A stretch of DNA of 6,720 nt from Bacteroidota bacterium (lineage in GTDB: Bacteria > Bacteroidota > Bacteroidia > Chitinophagales > Chitinophagaceae). The notes beneath the pieces are model-generated. The model saw only the letters and a program-made list of their open reading frames with translations. It was not told where the DNA came from and did no database searches. Positions 5,590 to 6,720 of this stretch are shown here, one piece after another; within the stretch, counting starts at the first letter, position 1; every line of letters starts with the position of its first letter. Both the position numbers and the translations under genes were made by a program. The DNA is taken from the NCBI GenBank assembly GCA_023436685.1, contig JAEZIL010000156.1, positions 1 to 6,720 on the forward strand. Direction: 5' to 3'.

Positions 5590-6720
5590 CTAATTACTTA
5601 GGCTTCTAAAGTCAACAGGTACCAGCTTACTTACGCCCGGCTCCTGCATGGTGACGCCATATATAACGTCAACCGAAGCCATGGTTTGCTTGTTATGCGT
5701 TACGATGATGAACTGTGAATTGTCGCTGAACTGGCGTATCATTTGTGTGAATTTACCAACGTTAGCATCATCCAGCGGAGCATCCACTTCATCTAGTATA
5801 CAGAACGGTGCCGGCTTGATCAGGTAGATAGCGAAGAGGAATGCTGTTGAAGTAAGCGTTTTCTCACCACCCGATAACTGCGTCAGCGTACTTGGCTTTT
5901 TACCTTTGGGCTGGGCGTATATTTCAATGCCGCTGTCGGCTACATTATCCGGATCGGTAAGGCGCAGGTCGCACTTATCTTCAGCAGTGAACAGTGCCTT
6001 AAACACTTCCACGAAGTTCTCACGTACTTTATCAAATGTCTCTTTGAATTTGCTGTTAGCTGTCAACTCTACTTCTTCAATAGTTTTTAGCAGTGAATCT
6101 TTAGCATCTACCAGATCGGTCTTTTGCTCTACTATGAAGTCATGACGCGCTTTCATCTCTGTATACGCTTCTATTGCTGTAGGGTTCACCTCACCAATAT
6201 TCTCTAAACGCTTCCTCAATCTTTCCGATTCTGCATTCAGGTCATCTATACTTAGTTCAGTAGTACGTGCCTGGTCCAATATCTCATCAAGGTTCACTTT
6301 AAATTCAACACTAAGCCTTTCCTTCATACCTGCCAGCTTCAGCTTCATGTCATTCAGCTTATCCTTAATACTGCTTAGCAACATTTCAGCTTGCTCTTTC
6401 TCGCGGCGCTTTTGGTTCAGCTGACCTTCCTGCGCCGAGATTGCATTGCGCATTTCGTAGTAAACTCTATCCTTCTCATTCAGTTCTTTCTCATCGGTTT
6501 CTTTCTTCGTCAGCAATTCATAGAGCTCATTGTCGCCACCATGCAAGGTTTGTTCAGTTTCAGCAAGGCTAGCCTTAGTTTGCTCCAACTGCTCAGTATT
6601 GCTTGCTATCTGGCGGTTCAGGTCGTTCAACTGGTTGCCCCGGAAGCTCAACTCTTGCTTCAAACCTTCCAGCTTGCTTTGCTGGCGGGTGTATTGAATG
6701 TTCTGGTTGTTGTACTGTTG
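5590..6720 (-). CDS. smc: Chromosome segregation protein SMC, C-terminal part
   Basis: The last 376 residues of SMC, the ATPase that compacts and segregates bacterial chromosomes with ScpA and ScpB. The frame is open at the window edge, so about two thirds of a typical 1,150-1,200-residue protein lies outside. Counting from the edge, residues 1-175 are charged, Gln/Glu/Lys-rich heptad sequence: the returning arm of the long coiled coil. G-E-V-N-P-T-A-I-E-A-Y (176-186) marks the usual entry to the C-terminal head. The head contains the ABC signature L-S-G-G-E-K (282-287), Walker B and D-loop I-L-D-E-V-D-A-P-L-D-D (308-318, catalytic E311), and the H-loop I-V-T-H-N (339-343). Every C-terminal catalytic motif is present and the reading frame is intact up to its TAG stop at 5590-5592. 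Walker A and the hinge are in the unseen part. Nothing suggests duplication or transfer. Confidence 0.97.
   Translation of the reverse strand, partial: QQYNNQNIQYTRQQSKLEGLKQELSFRGNQLNDLNRQIASNTEQLEQTKASLAETEQTLHGGDNELYELLTKKETDEKELNEKDRVYYEMRNAISAQEGQLNQKRREKEQAEMLLSSIKDKLNDMKLKLAGMKERLSVEFKVNLDEILDQARTTELSIDDLNAESERLRKRLENIGEVNPTAIEAYTEMKARHDFIVEQKTDLVDAKDSLLKTIEEVELTANSKFKETFDKVRENFVEVFKALFTAEDKCDLRLTDPDNVADSGIEIYAQPKGKKPSTLTQLSGGEKTLTSTAFLFAIYLIKPAPFCILDEVDAPLDDANVGKFTQMIRQFSDNSQFIIVTHNKQTMASVDVIYGVTMQEPGVSKLVPVDFRSLSN

Noticed and set aside
1..6720. Mobile elements, CRISPR arrays, tRNA or rRNA genes, phage or defence systems
   Set aside because: No transposase, integrase, regularly spaced repeats, RNA-gene signatures or defence-type domains were seen; the window is nearly filled by housekeeping and common transport or regulatory genes.

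Overview
The window looks like ordinary chromosomal DNA from a member of the Bacteroidota, plausibly close to the Chitinophagaceae. The family-level placement is an inference from protein style only. The evidence is a stand-alone outer-membrane beta-barrel protein with an N-terminal carboxypeptidase-regulatory-like domain, a perfect TAnnTTTG-type -7 box, gene starts without recognisable Shine-Dalgarno sequences, and moderate-to-low GC. I see no phage, plasmid, insertion-sequence, CRISPR, tRNA or rRNA sequence.

Layout. Positions 1-99 (+) hold the last 32 codons of a sensor histidine kinase of the NarX/LiaS type. After a 109-bp gap comes its probable partner, a NarL/LuxR-type response regulator (209-841, +), closed by a perfect-stem rho-independent terminator (866-893). 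A second plus-strand unit follows: a 12-helix APC-superfamily amino-acid permease that seems to start at TTG (985-2313), with a candidate -7 box at 957-964, then 70 bp later a signal-less DsbA-fold thiol oxidoreductase of the COG3531 type (2384-3025).

The right half is on the minus strand. The 3' part of smc (5590 to beyond 6720) carries the second half of the coiled coil and the C-terminal ATPase head. It ends just before a strong GC-rich terminator (5542-5565). Downstream of that lies a monocistronic TonB-receptor-like outer-membrane protein gene (3026-5419) with its own 120-bp leader. It converges on the DsbA-like gene, and the two stop codons abut with no base between them.

How the genes relate. 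The two-component pair forms one functional module, and its signal and targets cannot be read from this window. The permease and DsbA-like gene may share a transcript, but no shared pathway is evident. smc (chromosome condensation and segregation) and the outer-membrane protein are separate units divided by a terminator. I found no convincing undescribed system. The points below are modest: the abutting convergent stops, the non-ATG start, an extra cysteine beside the predicted cis-proline of the DsbA-like protein, and small repeats in the leaders.
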